Below, piece by piece: positions 9,651 to 18,449 of a stretch of 64,000 nucleotides of DNA (position 1 is its first letter; each line of letters begins with the position of its first letter). The stretch is from Rhizobium sp. N324. GTDB lineage: Bacteria; Pseudomonadota; Alphaproteobacteria; Rhizobiales; Rhizobiaceae. The stretch spans positions 1-64,000 of the forward strand of contig NZ_CP013633.1 in assembly GCF_001664485.1 (NCBI RefSeq), in the 5' to 3' direction. Made by a program: the position numbers and the translations under genes. The notes beneath the pieces were generated by a model. That model saw only the letters and a program-made list of their open reading frames with translations. It ran no database searches and was not told where the DNA came from.

Positions 9651-10436
9651 ATGAATCGGTCCTTTTCCGATAGACATGGTTATCGTGGCCCGGAACCGGA
9701 AATCACGATCCGCGAGGATGCTCCCGACTTTCTGCGGTTCCAGGTCGCGAGCATCGCGCGAAACTGCGGTCTAAGCCCGACAGCTATCCGGACCATCGTA
9801 TGCGATATCTTGCTCGAGGTTCCAGATCCTCGCAACTGTAGCGCATACCCAGACATCTGGGATGAAGTCCTCGGCTTGTTGACAGGGTGCGACTGGTACA
9901 AGGTCTATGACGTCGCTGAAGCACTTTGGCGCAACTTCGAATACCGCCCAGACGAACAGCGGCGCTTCGAAGACGATTTGAACAGGGTGTTCCGCGAGAA
10001 AGGGATCGGTTGGGATCTCAAAGATCCGGATGGAATAGTGTTTCGTGGTGATCCGACTTTCGCGATTGCGACTGAGCAGGCGGTCGATGCTTTTGCGCAG
10101 AGCGGTAGGTACACGGCGGCCGGCGAAATACGTGAGGCGCTGAAGGATATCTCACGTCGTCCGGATCCGGACCGCACAGGCGCGATTCAGCATTCGATGG
10201 CTGCGCTCGAATGCGTTGCTCGAGACATGACAAACGCCCCTAATCTGAACCTCGGCCAGATTATCAACGGTCTGGCCCTGACTCCCCCTTTGGGGGATGC
10301 CGTCCATAAGTTATGGGGTTACGCCTCGCAGAATGGACGCCATGTGCAGGAAGGCCGAGACGCGACGGCCGCCGAGGCCGAGCTCGTTGTCAGTGTTGCT
10401 TGCAGCCTCGCCGTATTTCTGCTGAGGCGGACTTAA
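9651..10436 (+). CDS. AbiJ-like protein with C-terminal HEPN-type domain
   Basis: 261-aa protein resembling AbiJ-NTD4/HEPN phage-defence proteins. The N-terminal about 110 residues carry the AbiJ_NTD4-like pattern (ITIREDAPDFLRFQVASIA, then WDEVLGLLTGCDWYKVYDVAE). The C-terminal domain shows the features of this HEPN group: IQHSMAALECVARDMT near 179-195 and LWGYASQNGRHVQEG, with R230-H231 as the probable catalytic pair. HEPN domains of this type usually act on RNA in abortive infection; that role is inferred. It lies 132 bp upstream of gajA on the same strand but has its own spacing, so it is probably not part of Gabija. Confidence 0.65.
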   Translation: MNRSFSDRHGYRGPEPEITIREDAPDFLRFQVASIARNCGLSPTAIRTIVCDILLEVPDPRNCSAYPDIWDEVLGLLTGCDWYKVYDVAEALWRNFEYRPDEQRRFEDDLNRVFREKGIGWDLKDPDGIVFRGDPTFAIATEQAVDAFAQSGRYTAAGEIREALKDISRRPDPDRTGAIQHSMAALECVARDMTNAPNLNLGQIINGLALTPPLGDAVHKLWGYASQNGRHVQEGRDATAAEAELVVSVACSLAVFLLRRT

Positions 10437-10568
10437 AACCTGCGGCAAATCGCTCTGTGAGGGTAACAACTATGCCTGTGGGATAGAGGGCTGTCACAGT
10501 CGTGGAACGATGGTCTTCTCTCGTTTTGCGGGTATATTCGCGGAACCACGAGTCTCGAAGGATCCACG

Positions 10569-12704
10569 ATGCATATCTCGCGCGTTCAATTGGTAAACTA
10601 TCGTAATTTCGAGCGGGCAAACTTTCATTTCAACAAAGGCATTAATACGATCATCGGCGAGAACGGTTCAGGAAAGACGAACCTGTTCCGCGCAATGCGG
10701 TTGATGCTCGACGATGATTTCCTCCGTTGGGCGTACCGACTTGAAGAGGGTGACTTTCACCGCGGCCTCGGCAATTGGCGTGGGCATTGGATCATCATCA
10801 GCATTGAGTTTGCGGAGGTGTCCCAGGAGGAAGCAATCCAGGCGCTTTTCCTCCATGGCACCGGCGTCATCGAAAACGACGCCGTCGCGAGAGCCACTTA
10901 TAATTTGATTTTCCGACCTAACGCCGCGACGCGCACGCTTCTCAGCCAACTCGCTGAGGGGGATCATACCGGCCTCGCGGGGATCTTGAACACGATCACC
11001 CTTGACGATTACGAGACGGTCTTCACCGGTAAAAGCACTGCTGATTTCTCCGATCCAGCCGTCTATCAGGCGTTGGTTGGCGACTTTGCGACAGTGCAGT
11101 TTCCAGAGGAGCTTCATCCCGCGAGCCTCGGCGGTCGGGTTCCAGGGATCATGTCCGTGAGCAAGGAGGTCTGCTTCACTTTTGTCCAAGCGTTGCGGGA
11201 TGTTGTCAGCGAGTTCCAGGGGCAGCGGACCAATCCATTGCTGACGCTGTTGCGCAGCAAGAGCGGCGAAATCGACCCCGCTGCATTGGCGCCGATCACC
11301 GAGCGCGTCAAAGCGCTTAATAACGAGATCGAAGCGCTTCCCGATGTTGGCGAAATCAGAGCCGATATACGGCAAACGATCCGCGATGCAGCGGGAGAAA
11401 CATATTCGCCTGCAAGCTTGGCGGTCAGGTCGGCGGTCCCCGACGAAGCCGACCGGCTGTTCCAATCATTGAAGCTTTTCGTCGGCGAAACGGACGACGA
11501 CTATGAGGGAGCCATCAACGAGTTGAGCCTCGGTGGCGCCAACCTGATCTACCTGACGCTGAAGCTCCTTGAGTTTAAATACCAGAAAGCCAAACAGGCC
11601 TGCGCAAACTTTCTGGTGATCGAGGAGCCCGAGGCCCATATCCACACGCATATCCAGAAAACTCTGTTTGACCGCCTGAGTTACCCCGATACGCAGGTGA
11701 TTTATTCCACCCACTCGACCCAGATCTCAGAAGTCAGCAACGTGGAAAACGTAAATATCTTGGGGCGCAGCGGGTCACGCTGCGAGGCATTCCGTCCGAG
11801 TGCGGGACTGGATGAGCCGGAGATCAGAAGCATCCAACGGTATCTCGATGCGGTTAGAAGCAATCTCCTATTCGCTAAAAGTGTCATCCTTGTTGAAGGC
11901 GACGCGGAAGAAATCCTCGTACCTGTCCTCGTCAAAGAAGTTCTCGGGGTGAGCCTCGATGAACTGGGCGTAAGCCTGATCAACATCCGCAGCACCGGAT
12001 TTGAGAATGTCGCGGTGCTTTTCCACGACCTTAGAATAAGAAGACGCTGCGCCATCGTCACCGACCTCGACGCGACGTTCTTCAATACGGAGCCCGCCGA
12101 GGACGATACGAAGGCGATGAAGGGCGCGAAAGAAAAAGCAATCGGAGCCCAGGCGGCCGGGGTCGCCCGACGGGCAAGACTGACGGCGTTCAAGGACGGC
12201 AACGACTGGGTGTCCGTCCATTATGCTCCGAGAACCTTCGAAGTCGACTTCGTGGCGGCGGGAAACTCGGAACTCGCTGTTTCAGTCTTGAACTCGGTCT
12301 ATAAGGACAATGCGACGATAGTTGCTGCAACTGCGGAATTGAGATCCAACGATCCGGCAGTGTTTGGCCGTCGAATCCTCGCCATGGCGGATTATGCCGG
12401 GAAGGGTTGGCTCGCAATCCAGATGGCCAAGCAGGTATCCTCCTCGACGCGCATCCCGGACTATCTGGTCGAAGCGATCTTTTCCGCCCATCGACCGATC
12501 GGTTGCGCTGTTCTCGCAAATATGATCGAGCACCGCCTGAAATTTCGCCAGGATCCCGCGGTGATCGGCGACGCACAGCTTGCCCAGCTCAGGGAGCAGG
12601 TAAGATCATTCCGCGCTGGCGAGCCGGCGATAGAGCCGCTCCGCGAAGCATTGATCGGTGCGGTCGCTGGCGACGTCATCATCGACGTCATGGGACATGC
12701 CTGA
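10569..12704 (+). CDS. gajA: GajA: OLD-family ATPase/TOPRIM nuclease of a Gabija system
   Basis: 711-aa OLD-family protein. The ABC-type ATPase part has Walker A GENGSGKT at 30-37, a signature-like region LSLGGANLIYLTLKLLEF, Walker B LVIEEPEAHIH near 348-358, and an H-switch (STHSTQISEV). The C-terminal TOPRIM nuclease has the conserved Glu in SVILVEGDAEE near 438-446 and the DxD motif in VTDLDATFF near 497-503. GajA of Gabija is a sequence-specific DNA nickase regulated by nucleotides and blocks phage replication with GajB. The next gene overlaps the stop codon (TGATG), which indicates coupled translation. All key residues are present, so the gene appears functional. AAGGA precedes the start. 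Confidence 0.92.
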   Translation: MHISRVQLVNYRNFERANFHFNKGINTIIGENGSGKTNLFRAMRLMLDDDFLRWAYRLEEGDFHRGLGNWRGHWIIISIEFAEVSQEEAIQALFLHGTGVIENDAVARATYNLIFRPNAATRTLLSQLAEGDHTGLAGILNTITLDDYETVFTGKSTADFSDPAVYQALVGDFATVQFPEELHPASLGGRVPGIMSVSKEVCFTFVQALRDVVSEFQGQRTNPLLTLLRSKSGEIDPAALAPITERVKALNNEIEALPDVGEIRADIRQTIRDAAGETYSPASLAVRSAVPDEADRLFQSLKLFVGETDDDYEGAINELSLGGANLIYLTLKLLEFKYQKAKQACANFLVIEEPEAHIHTHIQKTLFDRLSYPDTQVIYSTHSTQISEVSNVENVNILGRSGSRCEAFRPSAGLDEPEIRSIQRYLDAVRSNLLFAKSVILVEGDAEEILVPVLVKEVLGVSLDELGVSLINIRSTGFENVAVLFHDLRIRRRCAIVTDLDATFFNTEPAEDDTKAMKGAKEKAIGAQAAGVARRARLTAFKDGNDWVSVHYAPRTFEVDFVAAGNSELAVSVLNSVYKDNATIVAATAELRSNDPAVFGRRILAMADYAGKGWLAIQMAKQVSSSTRIPDYLVEAIFSAHRPIGCAVLANMIEHRLKFRQDPAVIGDAQLAQLREQVRSFRAGEPAIEPLREALIGAVAGDVIIDVMGHA

Positions 12705-14509
12705 TGGTTTTCGTATGGCAAAACGGCGACCTAAATGATGAGCAGACGGATGCCGTCCTTCATGACGGGAGCGTTTTCCTCGCTGCGTGTCCAGGGAGCG
12801 GCAAGACAAGAGCTCTCACTTACAAGATCGCTCTCGAGCTCTCGAAGCTGGAAAGTGAACGCCATTGGGTGGTCGCCATCACCTACACGCATCGTGCCGC
12901 CGAAGAGATCGCTGACCGTATCGAGAGACTGGGGGTCTCGACCGACCGCCTCTGGATCGGCACAATCCATTCATTTTGTCTCGACTGGATTATTCGGCCC
13001 TACGCTGTCTATCACGATTGGCTTGCCAACGGGTTCCGGGTGATTGACCAGCATGAAACCGATGACATCCTGACGGATCTTTGCCAGCAATCTCCGAATT
13101 TCGTCCGCCCCCTGGATTGTCGATATTATTTCACGACCGCTGGTTTCGAGCTTGAGGGAGCAAATCCGAACCGCCGAGCAGCAGCGACAGCCGTCCTGCA
13201 ACGCTACTGGGATCGGCTTCAGGAACACCGGCAACTGGACTTCGAGATGATCTTGAGCTGCGCGCATGACTTGATCGCCAGCAATCCCTCGATTTCCGTG
13301 CTGCTCGGATCTCTATTCCGCTACATCCTTGTTGACGAATATCAGGACACCAAAGAGATCCAGTACGCAATTGTTGCTGCCATTCTAAGGGCATCGGCCG
13401 GAAACACGAGAACGTTTATCGTCGGGGACCCCAACCAGGCAATATACGGGTCCTTGGGCGGCTATGCGATGACTCTGGCAGAATTCGCGGCGCGCGCCGG
13501 CATCGATCTCGCCGAGAAAAGCCTGTCGAACAATTACCGCTCCTCCGAAAGGATCGTCGGCTATTTCTCGAACTACTGTGTCGTGCCTGCGGTCATTGAG
13601 GCTGTCGGCAAAGACCGCGACTACGGAAGCTTCATTTCCTTCGACCAGGAGATCAATCACCAAGAGCTGGATGATGAGATCGTGCGGCTCATTCGCCATA
13701 ATATCGAAACGCTTGGAATTTCGCCGCACGAAATCTGCGTTGTAGGACCGCAATGGGTGCAACTGGCGGCGATAACTCGACGCCTCGTGGCGGCGCTACC
13801 CGAATACAATTTTGACGGCCCGGGCATGGCGCCGTTTTCTCGAGACCAAGACAATATCTGGTTCAAGATATCTCGGCTTGCATTGACTAGGCCAGAGCCA
13901 CAAATGTTCGTTCGAAGGATGCGCTGGGCCGGCGAGGTTCTGGAGCATTTTCGGTCTGTAGGCATCGACACGTCGAAAACCTCTCGACGGGATCTTTTGC
14001 GCCACTGCAATCAAATTGAGATCCTGATCGACGATGGCCTCGAATACCTAGAGCTGTTTTTTGACGAGCTGCTGCTGGCGCTCGGGATCGACATTGCGCT
14101 GTTTCCATCGCTCGATGATCATCGCACGGCATTTTTCGAACGGTCGAGAATCCAAATCGAACGGCTGGAAAACGCCGGCGTGCAAGCGGTATCCAACATT
14201 GCGATGTTCAGGCGCGTGTTCGCGGCGCGCTCCGGAATCACGATATCAACTATTCACGGTGTCAAAGGGGCTGAATTCGATTCCGTGATAGCATTTGCGC
14301 TGCTCGAAGGCATGGTTCCGCATTTCGCTGATCCTAATGCGCTGGATAGCGCCAAGAAGCTCCTATATGTGATTGCATCGCGCCCGCGAAAGAACCTTCA
14401 TTTGATTGCCGAGGTCGGGCGGGTCAATGGGATCGGCGAGCCGTACGAGACGACAAATATCCTTGCCGAGTACGTTTTCGGTTATGACTTGATGGAAGCC
14501 ATTGAGTAG
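12704..14509 (+). CDS. gajB: GajB: UvrD/PcrA-like helicase of a Gabija system
   Basis: 601-aa superfamily 1A helicase, starting at the ATG that overlaps the gajA stop codon; a longer in-frame extension into gajA is rejected because of this overlap and because the conserved motifs begin right after it. Motifs seen: Q-like LNDEQTDAVL, Walker A CPGSGKT near 28-34, DEYQD near 212-216, GDPNQAIYG near 241, NNYRSSERIV, TIHGVKGAEF near 516, and LYVIASRPRKNLHLIAE near 555. In Gabija, GajB binds GajA and acts on DNA ends and nucleotides to activate the nuclease. At 601 aa it is somewhat longer than the commonly cited homologue of about 500 aa. It completes the system. Confidence 0.9.
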   Translation: MVFVWQNGDLNDEQTDAVLHDGSVFLAACPGSGKTRALTYKIALELSKLESERHWVVAITYTHRAAEEIADRIERLGVSTDRLWIGTIHSFCLDWIIRPYAVYHDWLANGFRVIDQHETDDILTDLCQQSPNFVRPLDCRYYFTTAGFELEGANPNRRAAATAVLQRYWDRLQEHRQLDFEMILSCAHDLIASNPSISVLLGSLFRYILVDEYQDTKEIQYAIVAAILRASAGNTRTFIVGDPNQAIYGSLGGYAMTLAEFAARAGIDLAEKSLSNNYRSSERIVGYFSNYCVVPAVIEAVGKDRDYGSFISFDQEINHQELDDEIVRLIRHNIETLGISPHEICVVGPQWVQLAAITRRLVAALPEYNFDGPGMAPFSRDQDNIWFKISRLALTRPEPQMFVRRMRWAGEVLEHFRSVGIDTSKTSRRDLLRHCNQIEILIDDGLEYLELFFDELLLALGIDIALFPSLDDHRTAFFERSRIQIERLENAGVQAVSNIAMFRRVFAARSGITISTIHGVKGAEFDSVIAFALLEGMVPHFADPNALDSAKKLLYVIASRPRKNLHLIAEVGRVNGIGEPYETTNILAEYVFGYDLMEAIE

Positions 14510-14716
14510 GCGTTACCAAGACCGCCGCATAAACCAGGCCTCGGCTTTTGGATTTTCGATCATAGACGGCCGACACGCGTAATGGCCATTGTCGATAGCG
14601 GCCGGCAGGCTTTTGCAGCGAGACTTCCCAAATAATCGGTGGGAATGGCCAAATAGCAATTCCCGGCCTTAAGACCTGCGGCCTGTAGAATTCGGATGGT
14701 GCCAAAGCGTCCTCGG

Positions 14717-15109
14717 TCAGACTTCTCCGTCAACGACCATTGAGGTGGGAAAACCACCGTGTGGCTTCGCGATGAACGCTAGGCGCGCCTTACGGAGTGG
14801 CCACGTCTTGTCGCGCCACCAGTAAAACTCCAGATGCGATCTGCCCTGCGCGCGGATTTCCGACTCGATGCCGCGGCTTTCGTGTGTGCCCGGAACCGCG
14901 AGAAAAGTTCCTGTCACGATGCAGCGCGTGCTGCCCCTCGCGGTGCGCTCGGTGTCGAAAACAGCGTCGCCGATGCAAATCCCCATAAAATCCGTGCAGC
15001 GCTGTCCCTCAGGTGTCTCGATGATGAGATCGCCCGACTTGCGATCAAAGTAAATTTTCACTCGACTACCGGTCTTGGGTGGCTGATGAGAGACATGCGG
15101 AATATCCAT
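14717..15109 (-). CDS. Small protein at the end of the Abi/PLD operon
   Basis: 130-aa protein, no family recognised. The sequence is mixed alpha/beta with aromatic-rich stretches (HLEFYWWRDKTWPLRKARL) and a VKIYFDRKSGDLIIETPEG start. It begins 3 bp after the stop of the PLD-fold gene with an AGGAG ribosome binding site overlapping that gene's end, so the two are almost certainly co-translated. It may be a regulator, immunity protein or nuclease partner; this is inference from position only. It converges on gajB, with 207 bp between them. Confidence 0.65.
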   Translation of the reverse strand: MDIPHVSHQPPKTGSRVKIYFDRKSGDLIIETPEGQRCTDFMGICIGDAVFDTERTARGSTRCIVTGTFLAVPGTHESRGIESEIRAQGRSHLEFYWWRDKTWPLRKARLAFIAKPHGGFPTSMVVDGEV

Positions 15110-15112
15110 TTT

Positions 15113-16327
15113 CTACTCCTGTGGTAGTCGTATTGGCGCCTGCGAGGCTTTCGCAAGCACACCGGGAGAGTTTTCCTGCTCCGCAGGAAGGTCGAAACGC
15201 GGATCAGTGAGATCCAGCGCGCCATGCCGCATCAGCGCCTTCTCAAGCCGACCGAATATCCACTTATAGGCTTGGGGCGTGAGCTCCATATGCGGTTTTC
15301 TCATGATGGCCCGTCGCGGATTGAGATTGCCACCATTCCCGGCGTTCAGATTGCGCTGCGTTGGAGCAAAAGAACTCGGACCGAGTTCGGCCATCATGTC
15401 GGCCATGGACACCCCCGCTGAAAGCGGTCCGTTGATGAAGACGGGATCGTGGACGCGAACATAGTGCGGCCAATTCTCCTTCCAGGCTCTCACTGACACG
15501 TCGGCTGGCGTGGCGTCATCCAGAATTGGCCTATGCTCCCTCCCGATGGCGCGGCCGTAGATGACGTAGTCGCTCCGTGCCTGAACCATGCGCGCCATGA
15601 ACATGATGGCCCCATCTCGGACCTGGCGGGGCCGCTTTCCACTCGGGTACGTGCAAGCCCAGTGCGAACCGGAACGAATAACTTCCTCGTCGATCTGCAT
15701 GGATAGCGACGCGCGGTTGTCCGCCCTTCCAAAGAATTTCACGAAAGACTGGACAGGCGCATCCGTCGGAGACTCCAGCACCAAGGGCGATGCAACGTTC
15801 ACGGTCTCTCCGAAGTCGGGCAGAGAAACGCTATCTCTCGTCCCGACACGGTACGGGGCGAGAATTTGACGCCATTGCTGGATTTGGGCTTTCGACAAAT
15901 CGTGTTTGGTGTTGGACCATAGGCGATCGAAGTAACTCTGGCACTGTGTGGCGATAGCGGGGTCATCAGCGGTAAAGCCGAACTCCTTGTTCTGAAACAT
16001 GGCAGCTTCAGTGAGATTGGCGCTTGTCACGATCGCCCGCCTGGCGCCGAAGATATACATTTTGGAATGGAGGCCGATGACCCCGCGGATTTTCGCTCCG
16101 CTCTGGAGGAGGAGATCCAGCGCGTCCAGATCGCTTACCCCTGCATTGAAGGCGTTGAGGTCGAAGCGAGTGATGACGCGAATATCATGGGGACGATGGG
16201 CGAAAACCAGGCGCTCCACGGTCCGCTTCTTGATGAAGGGACACACGATCGACACCGTTTCGGGTCTTTCCCACATACCAGCATCCAGTTCGTCCGACCA
16301 TCCAGAATCCACCAATCTGAAGCTCAA
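15113..16327 (-). CDS. Phospholipase-D-fold nuclease-like protein
   Basis: 404-aa protein with one clear PLD motif: H89-S-K91 in IGLHSKMYIFGARRAIVTSAN, with the Ser/Asn pair at about 104-106 (numbering from an upstream TTG at 16333). PLD-fold proteins with a single HKD motif often dimerise to form the active site and many are nucleases. The second half (about 150-404) contains a large uncharacterised domain with WACTYPSGKRPRQVRDGA and VRVHDPVFINGPLSAG. The TTG at 16327 is favoured because GGAGG lies 6-7 bases before it; the TTG at 16333 would be too close. It follows the Abi-HEPN gene by 15 bp and precedes the 130-aa gene by 3 bp. Confidence 0.75.
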   Translation of the reverse strand: MSFRLVDSGWSDELDAGMWERPETVSIVCPFIKKRTVERLVFAHRPHDIRVITRFDLNAFNAGVSDLDALDLLLQSGAKIRGVIGLHSKMYIFGARRAIVTSANLTEAAMFQNKEFGFTADDPAIATQCQSYFDRLWSNTKHDLSKAQIQQWRQILAPYRVGTRDSVSLPDFGETVNVASPLVLESPTDAPVQSFVKFFGRADNRASLSMQIDEEVIRSGSHWACTYPSGKRPRQVRDGAIMFMARMVQARSDYVIYGRAIGREHRPILDDATPADVSVRAWKENWPHYVRVHDPVFINGPLSAGVSMADMMAELGPSSFAPTQRNLNAGNGGNLNPRRAIMRKPHMELTPQAYKWIFGRLEKALMRHGALDLTDPRFDLPAEQENSPGVLAKASQAPIRLPQE

Positions 16328-16342
16328 GGGCAATCCTCCCGG

Positions 16343-17419
16343 TCAATACCGCCGGTGTGCGCGTAAAATCGCGCCCGTCGCCTTGCCTGATGCGACCTCG
16401 ATCCCGACGAGGATCTGGATGCGAGGTTTCTGGAGTTCCTTCACGGCCAAAGCGAGCGGGGTGGCGTCGTCCATTTGCGTCCATCTATCCACGAGGTTGG
16501 CGATCTTGAGCAGGTCCGAAACAGTGTGATCTTTTAGATCGATCATTCCGCCTAGTCCCTTGGCGCGTTCCGAGATGAAGCGAATGGCGTCGACCACGGT
16601 GAACGCTGCGGTCGGACGCCCCTTGTCATCGAGGCAGATGATTGCCTGGTGCTTTTCGTCGAGCAGTTCGGCCAGTTCGCCCAACCCCGTCTCCGGTTTG
16701 ACCGGCACGAATGCAGGGTCGAGCTTCGCGGCCAGCGTATTGGCATTGGTCCCGTCCCGGCGAGGGCGCGTTCTCACGACCGTGCTCAGAGTTGAGTAAT
16801 GCTTCATCCAAGATGCCGTTTCCGTGCATCGCAATTCGATCAGCCGCACGATCTTGGCGTGAATGTCGGTCACGTTCAGATCGAGAACCGGTTCGTGATG
16901 GGCCACGCGATTCCGGAAGACATTGATCGGCTTCACCAGGTTCTGGATCTCCTGGCGGCTTTGGCCGTGCTGCAGATTCGGGAAGGCGATATTGACGGTG
17001 GTGCGCCAGAGAGCACCGTATTCGGGCCGGAAGAGGTTCGACCAAAAATCGAAGGTGAGTGTTGCGACGATCTGATCGCGCGGCGCGTTGGCGCCTGCCC
17101 TCTGTATTGCCTTGTCGAGCGTCGCCAGCCCGTTTCCCGTCAGGGTCTGATCGCGGAAGGTGGCGTCCTGATGCCAGCTCGCTCCGAACCTTGCGACAAG
17201 GATATCGTCGACGGCGTTTCGCAGCGTCACTTCCGCCACATTCAGCGGATAAAGGAACGCCTTGGCGACCCGGGCATTGTAGAGGTACAGTGCCATCGCA
17301 TATTCTTCGTGATTGCCCCCCTTTGCGAGGTAGGTTGCGAAGCGTGGCTCTGAAATCGAGGCCCGGATGGCCTGCAGCTGCGCCGGCAGGTAGGGAAAAG
17401 GAACTTGACTTTCTGCCAT
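16343..17419 (-). CDS. Abi-family HEPN protein with CBS-like tail
   Basis: 358-aa protein of the Abi (AbiD/F-like, Abi_2) group. The N-terminal about 200 residues show the family pattern: YLYNARVAKAFLYPLNVAEV near 45-64, LRNAVDDIL, FDFWSNLFRPEYG near 124-135 and the HEPN motif R169-NRVA-H174-H in INVFRNRVAHHEPVLDL. Members are abortive-infection proteins and the HEPN motif implies RNA cleavage. Residues about 245-290 (LAELLDEKHQAIICLDDKG, then TAAFTVVDAIRF) resemble half of a CBS ligand-binding domain, an unusual addition that could sense a nucleotide. It is the first gene of a three-gene operon with a PLD-fold protein and a small protein. Confidence 0.8.
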   Translation of the reverse strand: MAESQVPFPYLPAQLQAIRASISEPRFATYLAKGGNHEEYAMALYLYNARVAKAFLYPLNVAEVTLRNAVDDILVARFGASWHQDATFRDQTLTGNGLATLDKAIQRAGANAPRDQIVATLTFDFWSNLFRPEYGALWRTTVNIAFPNLQHGQSRQEIQNLVKPINVFRNRVAHHEPVLDLNVTDIHAKIVRLIELRCTETASWMKHYSTLSTVVRTRPRRDGTNANTLAAKLDPAFVPVKPETGLGELAELLDEKHQAIICLDDKGRPTAAFTVVDAIRFISERAKGLGGMIDLKDHTVSDLLKIANLVDRWTQMDDATPLALAVKELQKPRIQILVGIEVASGKATGAILRAHRRY

Positions 17420-17656
17420 ATTGCGTAGATAACCACCCCAAGCAGTCGAACAGGCCCCACTGGCTTGCCATGCGCCTTCGACATCGATTTTTTGTGCACC
17501 AGGTCAGGCCAGCCCTCACCTGGTGTTTCAATTTCTAAGATGTGATTCACACGGTCGCAAGCAGTAGAGTTGCTCCGAGTGTGCTGCCGAAAGGCGGTCC
17601 CGCGTCCAGGATTTCGGACATCGTGGCTGGGAGCGTGCTCGCCGACCACGTCCCGA

Positions 17657-18223
17657 TTATTGCATCGCCTGACTGTGCCTGATGGTCTGCGCCAGCGCCT
17701 CGACAACCTGCGGGAACCGTTCCGGATCGCGTACCGCTGACTTGAGCTCGTCAGCCCAGCCAGGTTTCGATGTGCTCCATTTTGCCATCATACCCTGGCC
17801 AATTCCGCGGTGGCGGATGAGAAACTCGCCAATCATGGCCGGTACGCGTGCGGTAATGAAATTCGCATTGGCCGGCTTTGCCCTCGCCACGATGACGAAG
17901 GCATTCGCGAAACTCACCAGATCATCTTCGCTGGCAAGCTCCTTCATGAGTTCCAAGACAGCGCCTGAGGGCGTATTGTAAGCTTTGGAGCCATGTTCGG
18001 CGATCGCCTGGGCAATCCGTTCTGCTGTTTCGACATTCACTTTCGGCACCTCTTCGCTAAGGCTGGTGAGCGCTTCGGCCCTGGCCCGGCGCTCGGCAGC
18101 GAGTTTCTTGACATCTGCGGCATCTGCCGCCGTCGGCACCCATACGGTGACCTTTTGCCATCCCTCCGCGGCGCGCAGCTCGCGCTGTCGCTTCATGCGG
18201 TCGGTGACTGTCTTGTCGGTCAT
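17657..18223 (-). CDS. Hypothetical protein with operator-like repeat upstream
   Basis: 188-aa protein, family not recognised. The N-terminal 60 residues are basic then helical, with a WQKVTVWVP strand that resembles the DNA-binding strand of ribbon-helix-helix proteins. The rest is helical (SGAVLELMKELASEDDLVSFANAFVIVA). The perfect inverted repeat at 18231-18247 overlaps the GGAG ribosome binding site, so a repressor, possibly this protein itself, could block expression. It is monocistronic. The pattern recalls small autoregulated accessory genes on plasmids; the function is not known. Confidence 0.6.
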   Translation of the reverse strand: MTDKTVTDRMKRQRELRAAEGWQKVTVWVPTAADAADVKKLAAERRARAEALTSLSEEVPKVNVETAERIAQAIAEHGSKAYNTPSGAVLELMKELASEDDLVSFANAFVIVARAKPANANFITARVPAMIGEFLIRHRGIGQGMMAKWSTSKPGWADELKSAVRDPERFPQVVEALAQTIRHSQAMQ

Positions 18224-18230
18224 GCAAGCT

Positions 18231-18247
18231 CCGTAGTGCGACTACGG
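18231..18247. promoter_or_regulatory. Operator-like inverted repeat before 188-aa gene
   Basis: CCGTAGT-GCG-ACTACGG is a perfect 7-bp inverted repeat that starts 8 bp upstream of the gene's ATG and overlaps its ribosome binding site. A further half-site, ACTACGG, occurs at 18269-18275. The arrangement of one full site and one extra half-site fits a repressor operator. Confidence 0.6.
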
Positions 18248-18395
18248 GAGAGCATAGGGCGTAAGCCTACTACGGTCAATCTCAAACTGTATCGCTTGAG
18301 TATGATGTTGGAACGTTCACGGTTATGTGCCAAGCAGCAAGATCAGCTCGAAAGACAAGCCGTCAGTCCGCGTACGTTGACATCCCCCACCTGGC

Positions 18396-18407
18396 GACAT
18401 ATATGTC
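18396..18407. promoter_or_regulatory. Palindrome GACATATATGTC downstream of DUF3800 gene
   Basis: This perfect 12-bp palindrome lies between the DUF3800 gene and the 188-aa gene. It matches the motif class GACAT-N2-rGTC found twice upstream of the HTH gene (19913-19924 and 19937-19948), so the same regulator may bind at both ends of the HTH/DUF3800 unit. Confidence 0.45.
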
Positions 18408-18449
18408 TCCTCGGAGGCTTTGAACGCGGCAACGCGGGCATTGCCTTTT

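Noticed and set aside
12407..12703. Upstream extension of the gajB reading frame inside gajA
   Set aside because: The in-frame extension overlaps gajA by 99 codons; the TGATG overlap at 12702-12706 and the position of the helicase motifs support the start at 12704.
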